64,000 nucleotides of DNA from Isochrysis galbana (GCA_018136815.1 CM030939.1:2240808-2304807), one strand, 5' to 3'. Positions 32,016 through 43,467 are shown, counted from the first letter of the stretch. A program made the numbers and translations. Notes: a model not told the origin generated them from the sequence alone.

Positions 32016-32179
32016 TACAATTTTGTGTGTGTGTTGATGTACAAAGCAAAGGAGAGCTTAACCCTAGTATGTGCCGAAAAACGGGTTTTGTAGTGGACTC
32101 ATTTTGCCCAGTGTGGCCTATGGCACACGAAGTTTTGGCTGAGCGGCCTTCCCAAAGGCAGGATAGCAACCCCTAAGCA

Positions 32180-32549
32180 GCCTAAGCTGTGTATGTAGAG
32201 TTATGATGCATTTGTAGAGCTGCGAAAATTGCAAAATCGCAAAAATGGCTAAAAATACACAAAAACCCCCGACTACTTCCGGAGGCACCGATGGCACACG
32301 GGACGTGATAATAAGCTCCCTGTCCGTCACGACAGGCAAAGCATCTGAACTGGGGGCGCTTCGGCTTGTCCACACAGCACTCGGAATACCCACACACACC
32401 TTTCTGGGGGGATACGCGCACGGCCGTCTGTCTTCAGTGGGCCTCGAGTGCCACGTGCCACCTAGACGATTTTGATCGGCAATTTTGAGCGCCACCTTGC
32501 CCATGTCCACTAATTCGTGTTCGGCGCGCTGCTGTACGTGCGTTGACAT
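32180..32549 (-). pseudogene. Cys-rich zinc-binding fragment, frame-shifted, possible transposase tail
   Basis: Minus strand: a frame with HELVDMGKVALKIADQNR continues after a one-base frame change as GVCGYSECCVDKPKRPQF then RCFACRDGQGAYYHVPCAIG, with Cys/His spacing like the C-terminal Cys-rich finger of some DDE transposases. No DDE core is recognised nearby. Family assignment is a guess. Confidence 0.3.
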
Positions 32550-32554
32550 AGGGA

Positions 32555-32620
32555 GGCACTACGATGACAACAGAAAGCGAGGGATAGACTGTTTGCATAT
32601 CCAGACGCGACTAGGACGAT
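32555..32620 (+). pseudogene. Short non-LTR retroelement tail fragment
   Basis: GGATAGACTGTTTGCATATCC translates to DRLFAYPD, matching DRLFAYPG at 43,285 and DNLFIYPKGD at 63,870 in the RT protein's C-terminus. Confidence 0.6.
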
Positions 32621-32689
32621 GAGGCGTGGGGGGAAGGGGAAAGATTGACGAAGAGAGCCGAGAAGATCACACACGCGGTGGTGAAATAG

Positions 32690-32985
32690 AAACGCGGTTC
32701 CCGCCCGCAATCAGGCCCCGGGTGTCCCCCGCGGAAAGAGTGAGCGCACGGCGTGCACCAGAAAAAGTTGTTATGCGCACGCACGGCGTGCCCCCGCGGG
32801 GGAACCCGATGCGCACGCACGGCGTGCACCTGGCGCTGATTGCAACTCATCACATTTGTCCAGTGAGAAACCTTTTATTTATTACACTGCCTGTTTACGT
32901 AATTGTGTGCCTTGGGTACCACAGGGGCATCGTAGAGAAAGAAGTTGGTATGCGCACGGCACGGCGTGCACGTAGACGTAGTAGT
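32690..32985 (+). repeat. Diverged copy of the 10.65-11.83 kb satellite unit
   Basis: Shares GCGGAAAGAGTGA(A/G)CGCACG, repeated GCGCACGCACGGCG and a GATTGCAA(G/C)T(A/C)ATCACA core with the satellite block. Confidence 0.7.
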
Positions 32986-33385
32986 TAAAATCGCCTTCGG
33001 GGGCTCCGCCCCCCCCATTCTGCAAGTGGTGTGCAGAAAGGGGGGCTTTACCGTGTAGTCGGCCAAAAAGGTTGATCGCGGATGCGACGATTTAGCCCAG
33101 AATCTTCAGAATTTTTTTAATCATGTACATGCAGGCGTTGTCTTACCGGGGTTAAGCCTAAGCCAAAGAGTGCATCCTTCATTTTCTCCCTTGGGGCTCT
33201 TTTGGCTCCGGGTGCGAACCCTCCCGTTTGCAACTTGAGAATTTGGAGCCCGCACAATCTTCCTACCCAAAAAGGTCCATAGAACCCTCTCAACGCAGGT
33301 AGGCAAGGGGCACCTACGAAAGCCGGCTAGCCTTCGATGTCAAGTATGTAAAAATGTATAAATGTGCAGCATTCAGTCTCGGCCC
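32986..33385. other. Intergenic downstream of the PRPP-synthetase fusion gene
   Basis: Contains GATCGCGGATGCGAC (also at ~1,943). No gene recognised. Confidence 0.4.
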
Positions 33386-34770
33386 TCAACTCCGACCGTA
33401 CTGAGTGATGTAAGCCTCTACGAGCCCATCCACATCGAGAAAACCTTCGTTGAAGATCTTCTTTGGCGTCTCCGTTGAGTTGACATACGTCTCCTTGTAG
33501 GCAGTTGAGGCACCCAGATGGCGAAGGCTCAAGCTTGCCAATGCGCATGCCAAGGGCAGGCGGTTGACAATTTGATTAGAGAGACCAAAGACGTCCCGAA
33601 CAGACGAAGTGAGCTGTAGTGCGAGTGTTCCAATGAATGCATCGGCACTCCCGGTGGTGTCAATCGTTTTATGGAGTGGCTGCGTCTCCAAGACCAGCAT
33701 GCGCTCATCTCCATCCGGAGTGGGATACAAATGGCAGCGCCAGTTGTGATCGGACCACTCTGCAGGCAAGGGCACCTGCGATAGCCTATGGCGACTCACC
33801 ACTACGCATCCTCCGAACCCACCATATGCCTTGCTGTTCTTCATCAAAAGTGCGATGGTGTAGTGCACGCCCATGCGTGCAATGGCCCCGCCAGCCGTCG
33901 CGAGCGCCACGAGCTCCTTACACCAATCTTCGCGCTGGATTCCGTGGCCCGCGTTCTGGTCACCCTCGGCGCCGCCGTATCCACATTGCACACACTGCAT
34001 CATCGTGTTTTTGTAGCCAGCAAGCTTGTCCTCATCCCAGGCTGGCTTCTTTTGCTCGATCACTCGTGCCAGCTTTATCATCTCGTCGTCTTGAGCGCAA
34101 AATACGTCAATGAGCGAAAGATATTCGACGCTCTCCCCCAACATATCCTCCATCATCGTGCCACCGGGCCGCATGACGGTGGTCAGCCCGTAGGCCTGAG
34201 CCCGTTCGAGAGCAGCGAGGTTAGTCTGCAATTCAAGCTCGCATTGCAGGCACAAGACGCCGCCTCGGAGCCCATCGACGCCGTGCTTGTCACTGAGATG
34301 AGCGAAGGCGTCCATGACATGCTTTTGCCACAAGGACTTGTTGGCGCCATCGACGTTCACCATCATGCGCGTGTCCACGCCGTGGGACGAACCTTCCTCA
34401 GGGATGTTCATGATGTTAGCCACCCCGGTTGGGTGTTTCGAGTCCTCAAAGAGAAGTTCCGTGTCAACTCCCGCAGATGCCAACTCCTCTCGTAGCGCCG
34501 CGCCGTTGCCGTCCTTGCCAACCGCACCAATAAGGCATATCGTGGGAAGCCGCGCAGACGCCTTGGTGCTCATCTCGCGCAACTTCTTCAGAAGAAGCGC
34601 GGCGGCCATACTCTGGTTGAGTCCTTTACCACCGGCTGCCGTACTGAAATCGTTGCCACTGACCTTGGATTTCAATTGCCCCTCTCCGATGACATGATCC
34701 CCGCAAACTGTGATTAGGTCCATGTTCAAAGCACCGCACACGATCAGAGGAGGGATGCTGGGATCGTCGG
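33386..34770 (-). CDS. Ribokinase (PfkB) module of the fusion gene
   Basis: Begins LIVCGALNMDLITVCGDHV, followed by FSTAAGGKGLNQSMAAAL (substrate-binding signature), LIGAVGKDGNGAALREEL, and HKTIDTTGSADAFIGTLAL (signature 2). The usual GAGD anion-hole sequence reads GSAD; the catalytic Asp is kept. An insertion of ~60 residues relative to bacterial ribokinases lies before signature 2. Confidence 0.85.
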
Positions 34771-37700
34771 TCGAGACGGGCGGGATCGCTTCGACACGTT
34801 CGGCTGCGGATGTAGGACAAGCAGAGGATGGACGGGACACCTCCCTAGAGGCTGGGTCGCCGACTTGATGCGACTGCAGCTGATAGGCTTTCATCCAGCC
34901 TGGGATCAACGTGTCCCGTCCTCGAGAAGACACGGTCTCGTTGCTTTGCAGCAAGACGCGTTTGCCACCGCCATCCCCGGCGAGCCTTTCGAGCAAGGAA
35001 ACTTCCCCCCGCGACAACCCGTTCAGACGTAGGTCGAGCTCCTCAAAGTCCGAATAGCGAGCGGCCTCGTGGAAGAGAAAGCGCAGCTCGTGGGCGCCCG
35101 AGTCAAGGATAAAATTACCAGCGAGACTGAGCGCTTGCAGAGCAGACCTGCCCTCGAGCGGCCGTTCCTTTAGAGCCTGTGCAAGTGCCTTGGCTCCATC
35201 TGGACCGAGCTTGTTGTACCCGAGATTGAGCCTCTTCAATCGGTGTAAACACCTTGGGGTAGCGCAGTGGACGAGCGAGTTCAATCCCGAGAGACCCAGC
35301 GAGCAGAGGTGCAAGTCCAGATGAGTTATTCGACAGCCGCCTCTCGCCAAAGCCTCGCCAACAACCCTGCCCAAGGGCTCGTTGTCGCCATGCTTCAGCA
35401 TCTTGCTAACTGCGCCGCGAGCCTTTCCCGACTTGCAAATTGCGATCGAGGTAAGGTCTGGATGCAATTCCAACTCGCGCCGAAGAAGAATCGGATTCAC
35501 ATCGCCGACTTTCTCGAAGATAGGCGAATCCTCTTCGTGGCGGAAAAATGATCGGACATTGGGGAGACTCTTGGTGAATTCCAACGCGATGTCATGGTCC
35601 AGATCGGGGTTATCAAGAAGACCGAGAGTGTGAATAGGTTTGCACCCTGCGATAGCGTCAAGATCGCGCATTTTCAGTGCGGCAAGCACCATCTCGGCAC
35701 TCTGCCGATCGAGCATTGTGTTGCTCAACTCGAGCGTCGTCACCATCTTCAGGTCGCTTAAGCAACGCATGAACACTCGCGCACGAATCGGGAAGGCGTG
35801 CGCGCCGTTGGGGGTGGCCAGAATCGTGCGGAGCGAGAGCCCGGCGAGCGAGAGCCGGGCCTCGCCCGTCTCGTGAGAATGGTCCATGCGGACGTACGCC
35901 GTACGTTTGAACAACTCGCTCACGTGCTGCACCGCGTGGAGCTTCATTCGCAGCGCATGCTCGAACGCGGTGCGAAATCGACGGTCACCGAGGCTGTTCT
36001 TGGTCTCATTGAAGTAATCGGAGGGCTGTTTTGTGAGTGGCTCGCCACCGGAGCCTTTGTAGTCCTTGCAATTCTCGTTGAGGTCCTTGAAGGCGGCGAT
36101 GCCAATGCCCGCGACCTTATTCCTCAGTTCGGCCACCTCCTCCACCCACTTGTCCTCCGTCGTAGGTATGGCACATTCCGCGAAGAGGGAAAGTTCCCCC
36201 GTCTGGAGAGCAACGTCGAGGTCGCGCTGGATCTCGAGCTGCATATTCTCCAGCATCTCATGCACCATCACCCGGCGCTTGTTGATCACCTCGGTGATGG
36301 TCAGCGACTTTGTATTGCAGGTCGGCCGTGCACGGACAACCAAGACCCGCTTCCGAATGACAGTCTCCTCGACCTCGATCGCTGTGAGCGGAGGCCACAA
36401 GATCTCCCTTTCGCGGGGATACTGCGAGAGGTCAGCGAGGTCTGCACCGCGAGCGTTCGCCAAGCCTTGCTTCATCTCCAGCACTATAGCGAGCTTGCCA
36501 CGTTCCTTCGCCCCCGCGTACGTAAGAGCCACATCGCGATCCGTAGTTGTACTGCAGAGAGGGGCCAAGGCGTGCATTATCAAGACTATGCGGGTGCGAG
36601 CTGTGCGATGGACGGACCAGCAATTACTTCCGGCAGGGCCATGGTGGGCGTCGCCACTTACCTCATGAATCCAACTTCGACCCCGCCTTGCATTTGAAAG
36701 TCCTTAGGGAGCCTACCGCCCGAGATGCCGCGATAGACGACGCACGGCGTGGTGAGCTTCGACAGTTTCAATATGGCCGAGTTGATCGCGTGCATTGTGG
36801 TCCGAAAACGCCCCCCGACGGTATCCGTTGCCTCCTTGCTACTTCCATTTAGCAATTCACGTAGAATCTTGTTGTATTGTATGTACCTGCGCTTGCCACA
36901 ATGAGTCGAGGCATCGCGTGAGCGGGGAGCACCAGGACACCAAGGTGCGCACACAAGCAGTGGTAGAAGAAAGCCCGTCGATGAAGGCACCCAAGCGCTC
37001 TAGCCCCGTGGACGGGCCATCGCACGAGCTAGAGCGGCACTTACATCGGCCCCGTGTAGAGGCACGCCGCGAGCACCTCCTCTATGAGAAGCAGCATGTC
37101 ATTGAGATGCATCATGTTGTCGATGTTGCCTATTGGGCTCTCCACCCCTCTGTGCTTATTCAAGATACGCGACAACTCGTCATTCTTCCTCTGCATGATC
37201 TCCTCGAGCTCCTCCATCGTGCGGATCTGGCGATGACTATTGGCAGCAACGCGAGGGTCGCCTTGTTTGACGTCATTGCTGCGAAGCTCTTTGGACAATT
37301 CGCGCGCCTCCGGGTCATTCCACAGCCACTTCACGCCCTCCTCCGCGTCGTTGATGAGGAGCCATTCGAGCTTTGGTACCGTTGGTAGTTTGTTGTCTGA
37401 GGCCAGGGTCGGTGTCAAGTGAGCGGGCAGACATGATCAGAACGAGGTCAGTTGGGCGTAGGCGGTGCGCTGTCTAGCGAAGCCGTGCACTGCGCGGGGC
37501 GAGGGGGCGCACAGTTAGTTATGGAGAAGATCTGAGTCGCACCCTTGCCCTCGCAGTGCTCGCGCCTCATCGTCTCCATAATGTCGGCGCGGGGTGCGCC
37601 AATGAGGGACTCGAGCCCGTGGTAGAAAAAACTCATGTCTCCAAACTTCAGGTCGAACTCAAACTTCGGGTTGATGGACATCTGGGTCTCCTCCTCTTTG

Positions 37701-39909
37701 AGCTCTTCTCGTGCCTTGTTCAGCTTGACAGCCATTTGTCTCGGCACAGCCTTCTGGGAGAGGAGGCCGAGCACGTGATGTTCCTCCAAGTGCTCCAGGA
37801 AGTAGAGCTCAGCGGCCGAACGATACACTTTCCCCTCCTCCGGATCCACCTCTTGGAATCGGCCATCGAGCGGCTTCAGCAAAGCCCGCTTCAGTGGCTC
37901 TAGGAGGTCGCGCTCCTCAGCGATTGACTTAAGCCACATCGTGCTCTTCCAGATCTCGTTCGACTCGCTGCCCATCGCCTTGGTCGTGCGCAGCAGTTCG
38001 ACCGCCGCTTGACCGCGCGCATGTGCTTCATCAGCGAGCTGGGTAAGAGCAAGGATCTCTGTTTGCTCTTTCACCCACTCGACGATGATCGGCGCGAGGC
38101 TGATTACCTGGAGTCGCTCCATCTTTTGGTCTCGCGTTCTCACCTCGTGCTCGAGGTCGCTTACGATGCCAGGGATTGAGTCCGTGCACGTGAAAGTGTC
38201 GATGAGCGCCTCATCCCCGCTGCTGTACAACCGATCCACGAACTTGGCCACCGTGCCTCGGTCGTATTGGGCGACGAAATGGGTGACAAAGGCCGCGACC
38301 TTGATTTTGCCGTCAGCATTGCCACGTATGATCTCGGCGCCCTTGAAGAGCGTGCCCCCAGAGTTAGTGAAGTCGTCTGCAATGAGCACGTGCGAACCGG
38401 CGGGGAAGGCGCGCTCCCGCTTCGCCTCTTGTTTGGTGCCACCGTTGCCGACGAAGGAGTAGAAGAACGTCTCAACCACCGCCGTCTCCTCTCCGACGCG
38501 CTCCTTGCGCAGAAAGAGGATACGATCAGGGGGGAGCAAATTCCTACTCTCTTCGTCTTGTCGGCCGCCGGCCTCGACCATGGTGTGGTACCGACGGTGC
38601 GCGCCTTCATCGGGGAACACCACGTACAGCTTATCGAGTTCCGCCTCCTTGACCAATGTCTCGCGCAAAAAGAGCGCAAACGCCGACGCGAAGTAAGTGC
38701 CAACGCCTCGTCGTAGATCATACTCGCGCGGGCGATTGGCGAACTGGCCGGTGTTTTTGAGCGTCGCCTCTAGGTCGACGTACTCGTGGATGTCAATGAA
38801 CAGTAAGCGCCGTGGCACAGGGTGCGCGCCGTCGCATGGGGCCGTCGCCAGGAGCTCTGCAAATGATAGCAGGGTAGGCGCGTCCACATACTCGCCATCG
38901 GCCTTGCCGTTATACCATTTGCCGCCGTCAATCGTCCAGCGCGACGTCCGCTCCATCTGCGACGCAAGTGGAGTGCGTCAGCCACGGCGCTTGAGTGGCG
39001 AGATCGGCGTGCAAACACACGGCAGCTGTGGTCGCTCAGCCTTGGGCTGGTGAGAGCTTGAGGTAACCTCACCTGGCAGTATCTGCACCACGGGCAGACG
39101 ATTGTCAGGGACGCCACGGCGTGCGTTGAGTAGGCTTTGTCGGCCACCGTATTCTTCCACTTGTGATCTGCGTATTTCTGCTCAGGGTGGGGTAGGATGA
39201 AGCGCTGCATGAACTGGAGGACTGCCAGTTGCTCGAAAATGGTGTCCATTTTCTCCATGTTCATGATGAAGATGACATGTCGATCCCGGATGGCGTCGAC
39301 GCGCAACTTGATGTTCGGGTCATTGCTCTTGAAGCGATCCCAGCTGATGCCCCCACCAGCACCGTCGGTTGACCCTAGCATGTCTGTTGTGCACAGGGCA
39401 AAGGCAAAGCCTTCGGCCTGCAGACGTTTGGCTATGGCCTCCATGCCGGGCGCATAGAGCACTGTGTAATTGCTCGGCTCGAAGGCTCTTCTCGAGCTGC
39501 CTCCGGCAGGGACCATGGAGGCTTGAGTTGGCGCGTTGCTGCTGGCCTCGATACTTCCCCCCGATTGCACTAACCCCGAGCCCTCTGGAGATTCCAGAGT
39601 GCGCACCAGAAACTGGGAGCCACTGCTCGCCGTGGCTTCCGCCAGGGGCAGCAGCACGTCCGTGGGCGGCACGGCGAGGTGCAGCTGAGCCTGCTTATGC
39701 AGTAGCTGCCGTTCCATCTCCTCGAGCCTTCGCTCTCGCTCCCGGGCAGTGCGCTCGACCTCGGCCTCCCGCCGCGCAAGTTCGGCCTCCTTCTTAGCCA
39801 GAACTTCCTCTCGGAAGGCGAGGGCGTGGCGGTCGGGCTCGTGCGATGAGGGTGGGTATTTGGGCGTGGTGGGCCGGCGCGGTGGTTCCGAGGCATTAGG
39901 AGGCGGCAC
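33386..39909 (-). CDS. PRPP synthetase - ADP-ribosyltransferase - LRR - ribokinase fusion protein
   Basis: Five exons (transcript order): 39,909-39,073, 38,956-37,543, 37,396-37,045, 36,886-36,662, 36,551-33,386. Donors GTGAGG, GTGCGA, GTAAGT, GTAAGT and CAG acceptors keep phase, giving 1,997 aa. N-terminus: Glu/Arg coiled coil (ELARREAEVERTARERERRLEEMERQL, in part). Residues ~140-620: class II plant-type PRPP synthetase (FPDEGAHRRYH; PRPP loop VLIADDFTNSGGTL; LQVISLAPIIVEWV). Residues ~870-1,010: NAD-dependent ADP-ribosyltransferase with R-S-E triad (CVVYRG; GFMSTTTDRDVAL across intron 4; REREILWPP). Then leucine-rich repeats (LKRLNLGYNKLGPDGAKALAQ). C-terminal ~400 aa: PfkB/ribokinase (AAGGKGLNQS; DTTGSADAF with catalytic Asp). 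The start is tentative; a Pro-rich frame lies upstream. Possible role: turning ribose and ATP into PRPP near an NAD-consuming enzyme. Confidence 0.85.
36415..37396 (-). CDS. ADP-ribosyltransferase module of the fusion gene
   Basis: Exons 3, 4 and the start of exon 5. Helical N-terminal part (KLEWLLINDAEEGVKWLW), then YIQYNKILRELLNG, LTTPCVVYRGISGGRLP, GGVEVGFM|STTTDRDVALTY and PREREILWPPLTAIEV. The Arg, Ser-Thr and Glu-x-Glu elements of the R-S-E class are all present, so arginine-type ADP-ribosyl transfer is plausible; the acceptor is unknown. Confidence 0.8.
37543..39909 (-). CDS. PRPP-synthetase module of the fusion gene
   Basis: Exon 1 carries the N-terminal half-domain (EAIAKRLQAEGFAFAL, ISWDRFKSNDPNIKLRV, RDRHVIFIMNMEKMDTIFEQL) and ends SLTIVCPWCRYCQ. 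Exon 2 begins MERTSRWTIDGGKWYNGKA and holds LLFIDIHEYVD, LYVVFPDEGAHRRYH and the PRPP-binding loop. The arrangement matches plant PRS3/PRS4-like class II enzymes, which lack phosphate dependence. It ends in Lys/Glu-rich helices (KAREELKEEETQ) not typical of the family. Confidence 0.85.
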
Positions 39910-40660
39910 TGAGAGCGAGGGGTAGGGTGGGAGGGGGCGGGCGCGCGGGGGGCTTGGATCGGGGGGAATGAGAAGGGACGGCCGCGGCCGGCGGATGGCG
40001 CGTATGCCAGGTTGGAGCGCGAGGCGAGCGGCGGCATCCGCGAGGGCCGTGACTCATCGAGAGAACGGCGAGGTATTCGGGAGGGTTGCCCAGATGTGGC
40101 CATCAGATGCAGCGGAAGGGGACGGTGAAAGGCTCTCGGAAGGGGGCCGGAGGGGGAAGCTGCCAATGGAAGGCGAGGTCGGGGAGTGATGTGGTGGGAA
40201 GAGGGGAGACGCAAGGGAGGATGCACGCGCAGCAGTGAAGGGAGAGGGAGAGGAGAGGGAGGCGGAGGAGGAACTTGAGCAGCTGGGGCTGGAGGAGCTT
40301 CAGCTGGAGGAACTGCAGCTTGAGGAGCCGGAGCTGGAGGAGCTGCAGCAGGAGGAGCCGGAGCTTGAGCTGGAGATGTAGGTCGGGTGCGATGGCGCCC
40401 GTGGGGGTGAGCGGTTATTTTTCTCGCAGCTGACGGCGAGAAGTCGTTCCCAACGGGGGGGACCCTGGGGGGAAGGGATATGGGGGGGGGGGGGGGGTCG
40501 AGAAGGGTCGGGGGCGGGTCGTTCTGTCTGTGTGGCTTGGCCTCGCTAGTAGTAGTTAGTAGAGGGGTTTTGCAGCGACTCAACGGGGACTCAAGAGTGG
40601 CCGAGTCAACTAGGGCGGTCAAACAGGGCTTTTAACTTCTAAGGGTGAAAATTCACTAAG
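39910..40660 (-). other. Upstream region of the fusion gene, Pro/Ala-rich frame
   Basis: A minus-strand frame to 40,622 encodes Pro/Ala-rich low-complexity sequence (repeats of APAPPAAAPPAP type) and overlaps exon 1 out of frame. It could be an upstream spliced exon or GC-rich leader; not decidable. A G-run lies at ~40,480-40,497. Confidence 0.35.
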
Positions 40661-41706
40661 TCAAGATTGAGGTTTCATAGCGAGATCTTAGGATATGCTA
40701 CTGGAAATGGGTATATTAGGCAGAATCTAATGAGAAATATGCACATTTTCGACGCCATTCAACACACAGACCCAAAAACGTTTTTGCGCTCGTGCGAAAT
40801 CGACGTCGACCACAAAAGTGCACCACAGGTCGCGCTGTGCGACGCGCGCCTGCGTTCCCCGGGCACGGTTACCCCCGGGCAGGCAGTACAAAACCCTGCG
40901 CGGGCGCACGGCGTCGCCTGCGCCCTCCACCTCGCCCCTGCTGGCATCTACTGCCAGCCCCTCGCGCGCATGCAGTGCGCGGCAGGCCGCGAGCCGTCAA
41001 AATGACGGTGCTGCGCATGATGGGCTGCCCCATCACGCGCGGCACCGCCTCAGCATGGTGGGAGGTGGTGTCTGCTGACCTCCTGGCCGCGCAGACCCTC
41101 GCCAGAGCGGCCACAGGCCGCTTGCGAGGCCACTGGCGAGGCCAGCGACCATCGCTGCGGCCGCCATCGCGCGCCGCCGCAGGAGAAAAAGATCAAATTG
41201 ATTATAGTTTTGCCAAATTATAACCTTAGTAATTCTTATTTTAGTCTTCATTTCACCAGTCCAAGACACATATGAGCACAATACATGACCATCAGCATGC
41301 CCAAATGCCAATGTTTCGGTAGCCAACCAGTCTTACCATATGAGACTGTCGAATCATCGAAAGAAAGGGAGGGGTTGTCTCTCGAAATCGAACGTGAGAC
41401 GCTCGAAGACACGAGGCTGTCCGTCAATTCAGCACGTCAATGCGAAAACAAAACTACTTTTTGTGCTCCATGTTGGGATGTTGTGCCATAAAAACGGGCA
41501 AACTATTGACTGGCCCGTGCTTGGCGGGCACGACTTGTGTGTCTCCGAACGTGAATGGCCTTGGAGGTCATCCGTGTGTACAAAAAATTCTAAAAGTTGG
41601 CTCGTGATGAGCGCAAAGCAGCCGGTGTCCAATCGTGATTCACGACACGATTGCCCACAGAAATCGATCGCAACCATCACGCCTGAAGCTTTCAGGCCGC
41701 TGCTTG
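40661..41706. other. Intergenic
   Basis: Short open frames only, none recognised. 41,290-41,700 is AT-richer unique sequence. Confidence 0.4.
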
Positions 41707-41714
41707 GCTAGATT

Positions 41715-42096
41715 CCCGGATGGGACAACAGGTACAAGGTCAACAGGTTTCGGGGGCCTCTTCCTATTAAGAGGACCTATTGACAGGTCGCAATAGGTCC
41801 GTAACAGGTCAAAATAAAACTCATTTTACTAATATTATAGATGTATGAGTATGTGATGTATATTATGAATATGATTGGCTTCTGACTTCTGAGCTAAGTT
41901 ACTAGGGAGAGGAAGGGATCCGAGATGATTTGGGCGTGGCTACGATAGCGGTACCTATAGTATAGGCCTATAGCCACGCGCGAGGCGAGAATATTGAAAG
42001 GTTTTTTTTTACCTATTACCTATTAACAGGTAACAGGTCTGGTAGGCCTCTTGACCTCTTAATAGAACCTATTAGAAGCCTATTGTCCCATCTGGG
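41715..42096. mobile_element. 382-bp non-autonomous TIR element (hAT-like TSD size)
   Basis: The 18-bp inverted ends CCCGGATGGGACAACAGG (41,715-41,732) and CCTATTGTCCCATCTGGG (42,079-42,096) match at 16 of 18 positions. They are flanked by the 8-bp duplication GCTAGATT (41,707-41,714; 42,097-42,104), 9 bp if the shared G is counted. The interior has many ACCTATT/AACAGGT subterminal motifs and, at 41,935-42,012, a minus-strand copy of the 8,584 repeat. Too short to encode a transposase. Confidence 0.88.
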
Positions 42097-42297
42097 GCTA
42101 GATTACATATTGAATCTACTAGTAGCCAAAAGAACGGGCGGTCAAGAGCTCGAAATTCGCCCTTCTGCCCAATTTTCGAGCCCTCCGTGCGGAGAAAACT
42201 TCTCCCTTTAGACATCAAACAAAAAGCTATCAATTCTACAGTACTGTTCGGCCGCGCGCGTCGCGCCGTCGCAGATCACGCTGCAGGCTAGCTTAAA

Positions 42298-42873
42298 TTA
42301 CATTTCTAGATTGCTACCAGCCCTATGATGCACGTGAAAATCCGAGGAGCCGACGAAAACATAGAGAGAACACCTGCCGCCGATGCTCTGGTTGAGCATT
42401 GGCGGCAGGTGTTCTCCCTGCCTCACAGCGTCGAAATACGAGTCGGGAACCTGACGTTTGGGGCGGCAAAGGAATTGTAGGTATGGGCCTGGTCGATCTG
42501 CGCCAGAGCGGGCGCGATCGGCCTCGTTATTCTTCAACCCGAGTGCGAAACCTGCGAATTGCCCAATCAAGACTGCATATTGGTCTTGATTATCTGCTGA
42601 GTTGCCTCTTCTTATTGTTGTTTGGTGCAGTTTCATTTCATTAGGATTCAACGTGAATGTTAGTACAGTATTTTGCCAGTTGTCGGGCAACTTGAATTCC
42701 ACCATTGCGAATTTACAGCGTTCGAAGAACGTTCTGAATTCATCCTTGATATTGTTCGTGATGTCGTCCGGTAATCTGTTCAACAAATTGCTAGGCTTTA
42801 CCAATTTGCGGGAAAGTTCCCTACGGGCTTCATTCAACGTTTGGACGGCGTGAGTATTCAATTCTTCGTTCAT
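42298..42873 (-). CDS. Orphan protein, low GC, unknown function
   Basis: 191-codon ORF starting MNEELNTHAVQTLNEARREL; the frame extends upstream to 42,960 with GC-rich codons that look non-native. It is charged and hydrophilic (RLPDDITNNIKDEFRTFFERC, partly), with KLPDNWQNTVLTFTLNPNEMK in the middle and FVGSSDFHVHHRAG at the end. AT-richer codon use than the host genes suggests a mobile element, viral or foreign source. A 23-bp hairpin lies within its 3' part. No family recognised. Confidence 0.45.
   Translation of the reverse strand: MNEELNTHAVQTLNEARRELSRKLVKPSNLLNRLPDDITNNIKDEFRTFFERCKFAMVEFKLPDNWQNTVLTFTLNPNEMKLHQTTIRRGNSADNQDQYAVLIGQFAGFALGLKNNEADRARSGADRPGPYLQFLCRPKRQVPDSYFDAVRQGEHLPPMLNQSIGGRCSLYVFVGSSDFHVHHRAGSNLEM
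42366..42416. other. 23-bp near-perfect hairpin
   Basis: Arms 42,366-42,388 and 42,394-42,416 are reverse complements with one mismatch, around a 5-base loop (TGGTT). Arms contain ACACCTGCCGCC / GGCGGCAGGTGT. It lies inside the coding frame of the orphan ORF. Confidence 0.85.
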
Positions 42874-42929
42874 CAAGGCGCGGTAGGGACAGCAGGATGC
42901 CCCCCCGCGAGGCGGCCCAATGTTCCAAA

Positions 42930-43440
42930 GGAGCGAGGGATGGCCACCTCGCGAGGGCAAACGGCAAAATTAGCATGGGAGAGGCGACTGAACATCCCAA
43001 ACGAAGAATGGAAGCACATAGCTAAATTATACACAATGCCGTTGTTGAAACACACGGACAAATACCTCCATTTCAAACACATCACGCACAGAGCACAGAA
43101 GAATTGGTACTAGAAACAGATTCATAGACTCTCCGACAGACATGTGTAGGCTATGTCATCGATACCGCGAAAACTCGTGTCATCTGGCGTGGTGTCCCGC
43201 GACGAAAACCATCTTCGAGACCATAGATGCCCTCAATAACTACACTTCCCCCCCCCGGAAGACCGCGCACACAGAAAATAAAAGATAGACTATTTGCATA
43301 TCCTGGTACGAACACTCCCGAAAGCCTAAAGGCGTTATACGTAATAGCGTGAAAATACATACTAAGAGATTTCTATAGAGTAGAATTTGAGTCACACGAG
43401 TACCACTACATACCTATCCTAGAGTCTACACTAGTGAGGT
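42930..43440 (+). pseudogene. Non-LTR retroelement C-terminal remnant
   Basis: WERRLNIPNEEWKHIAKLYT and LHFKHITHRAQ match WEEKLQIPGDTWAHLARIYT and LHFKHITHRRV of the 61.6-64 kb protein. After an interruption come DMCRLCHRYRENSCHLAWC (the zinc knuckle) and DRLFAYPG, LKALYVIA-stop-KYILRDFYRVEF. Stops and frame breaks show it is dead. Confidence 0.88.
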
Positions 43441-43467
43441 TCACCACCTTGGTCAGGGGTAAAAGGT

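Noticed and set aside
41715..42096. Introner interpretation for the 382-bp TIR element
   Set aside because: Neither end together with the GCTAGATT duplication forms a GT donor or suitable AG acceptor pair.
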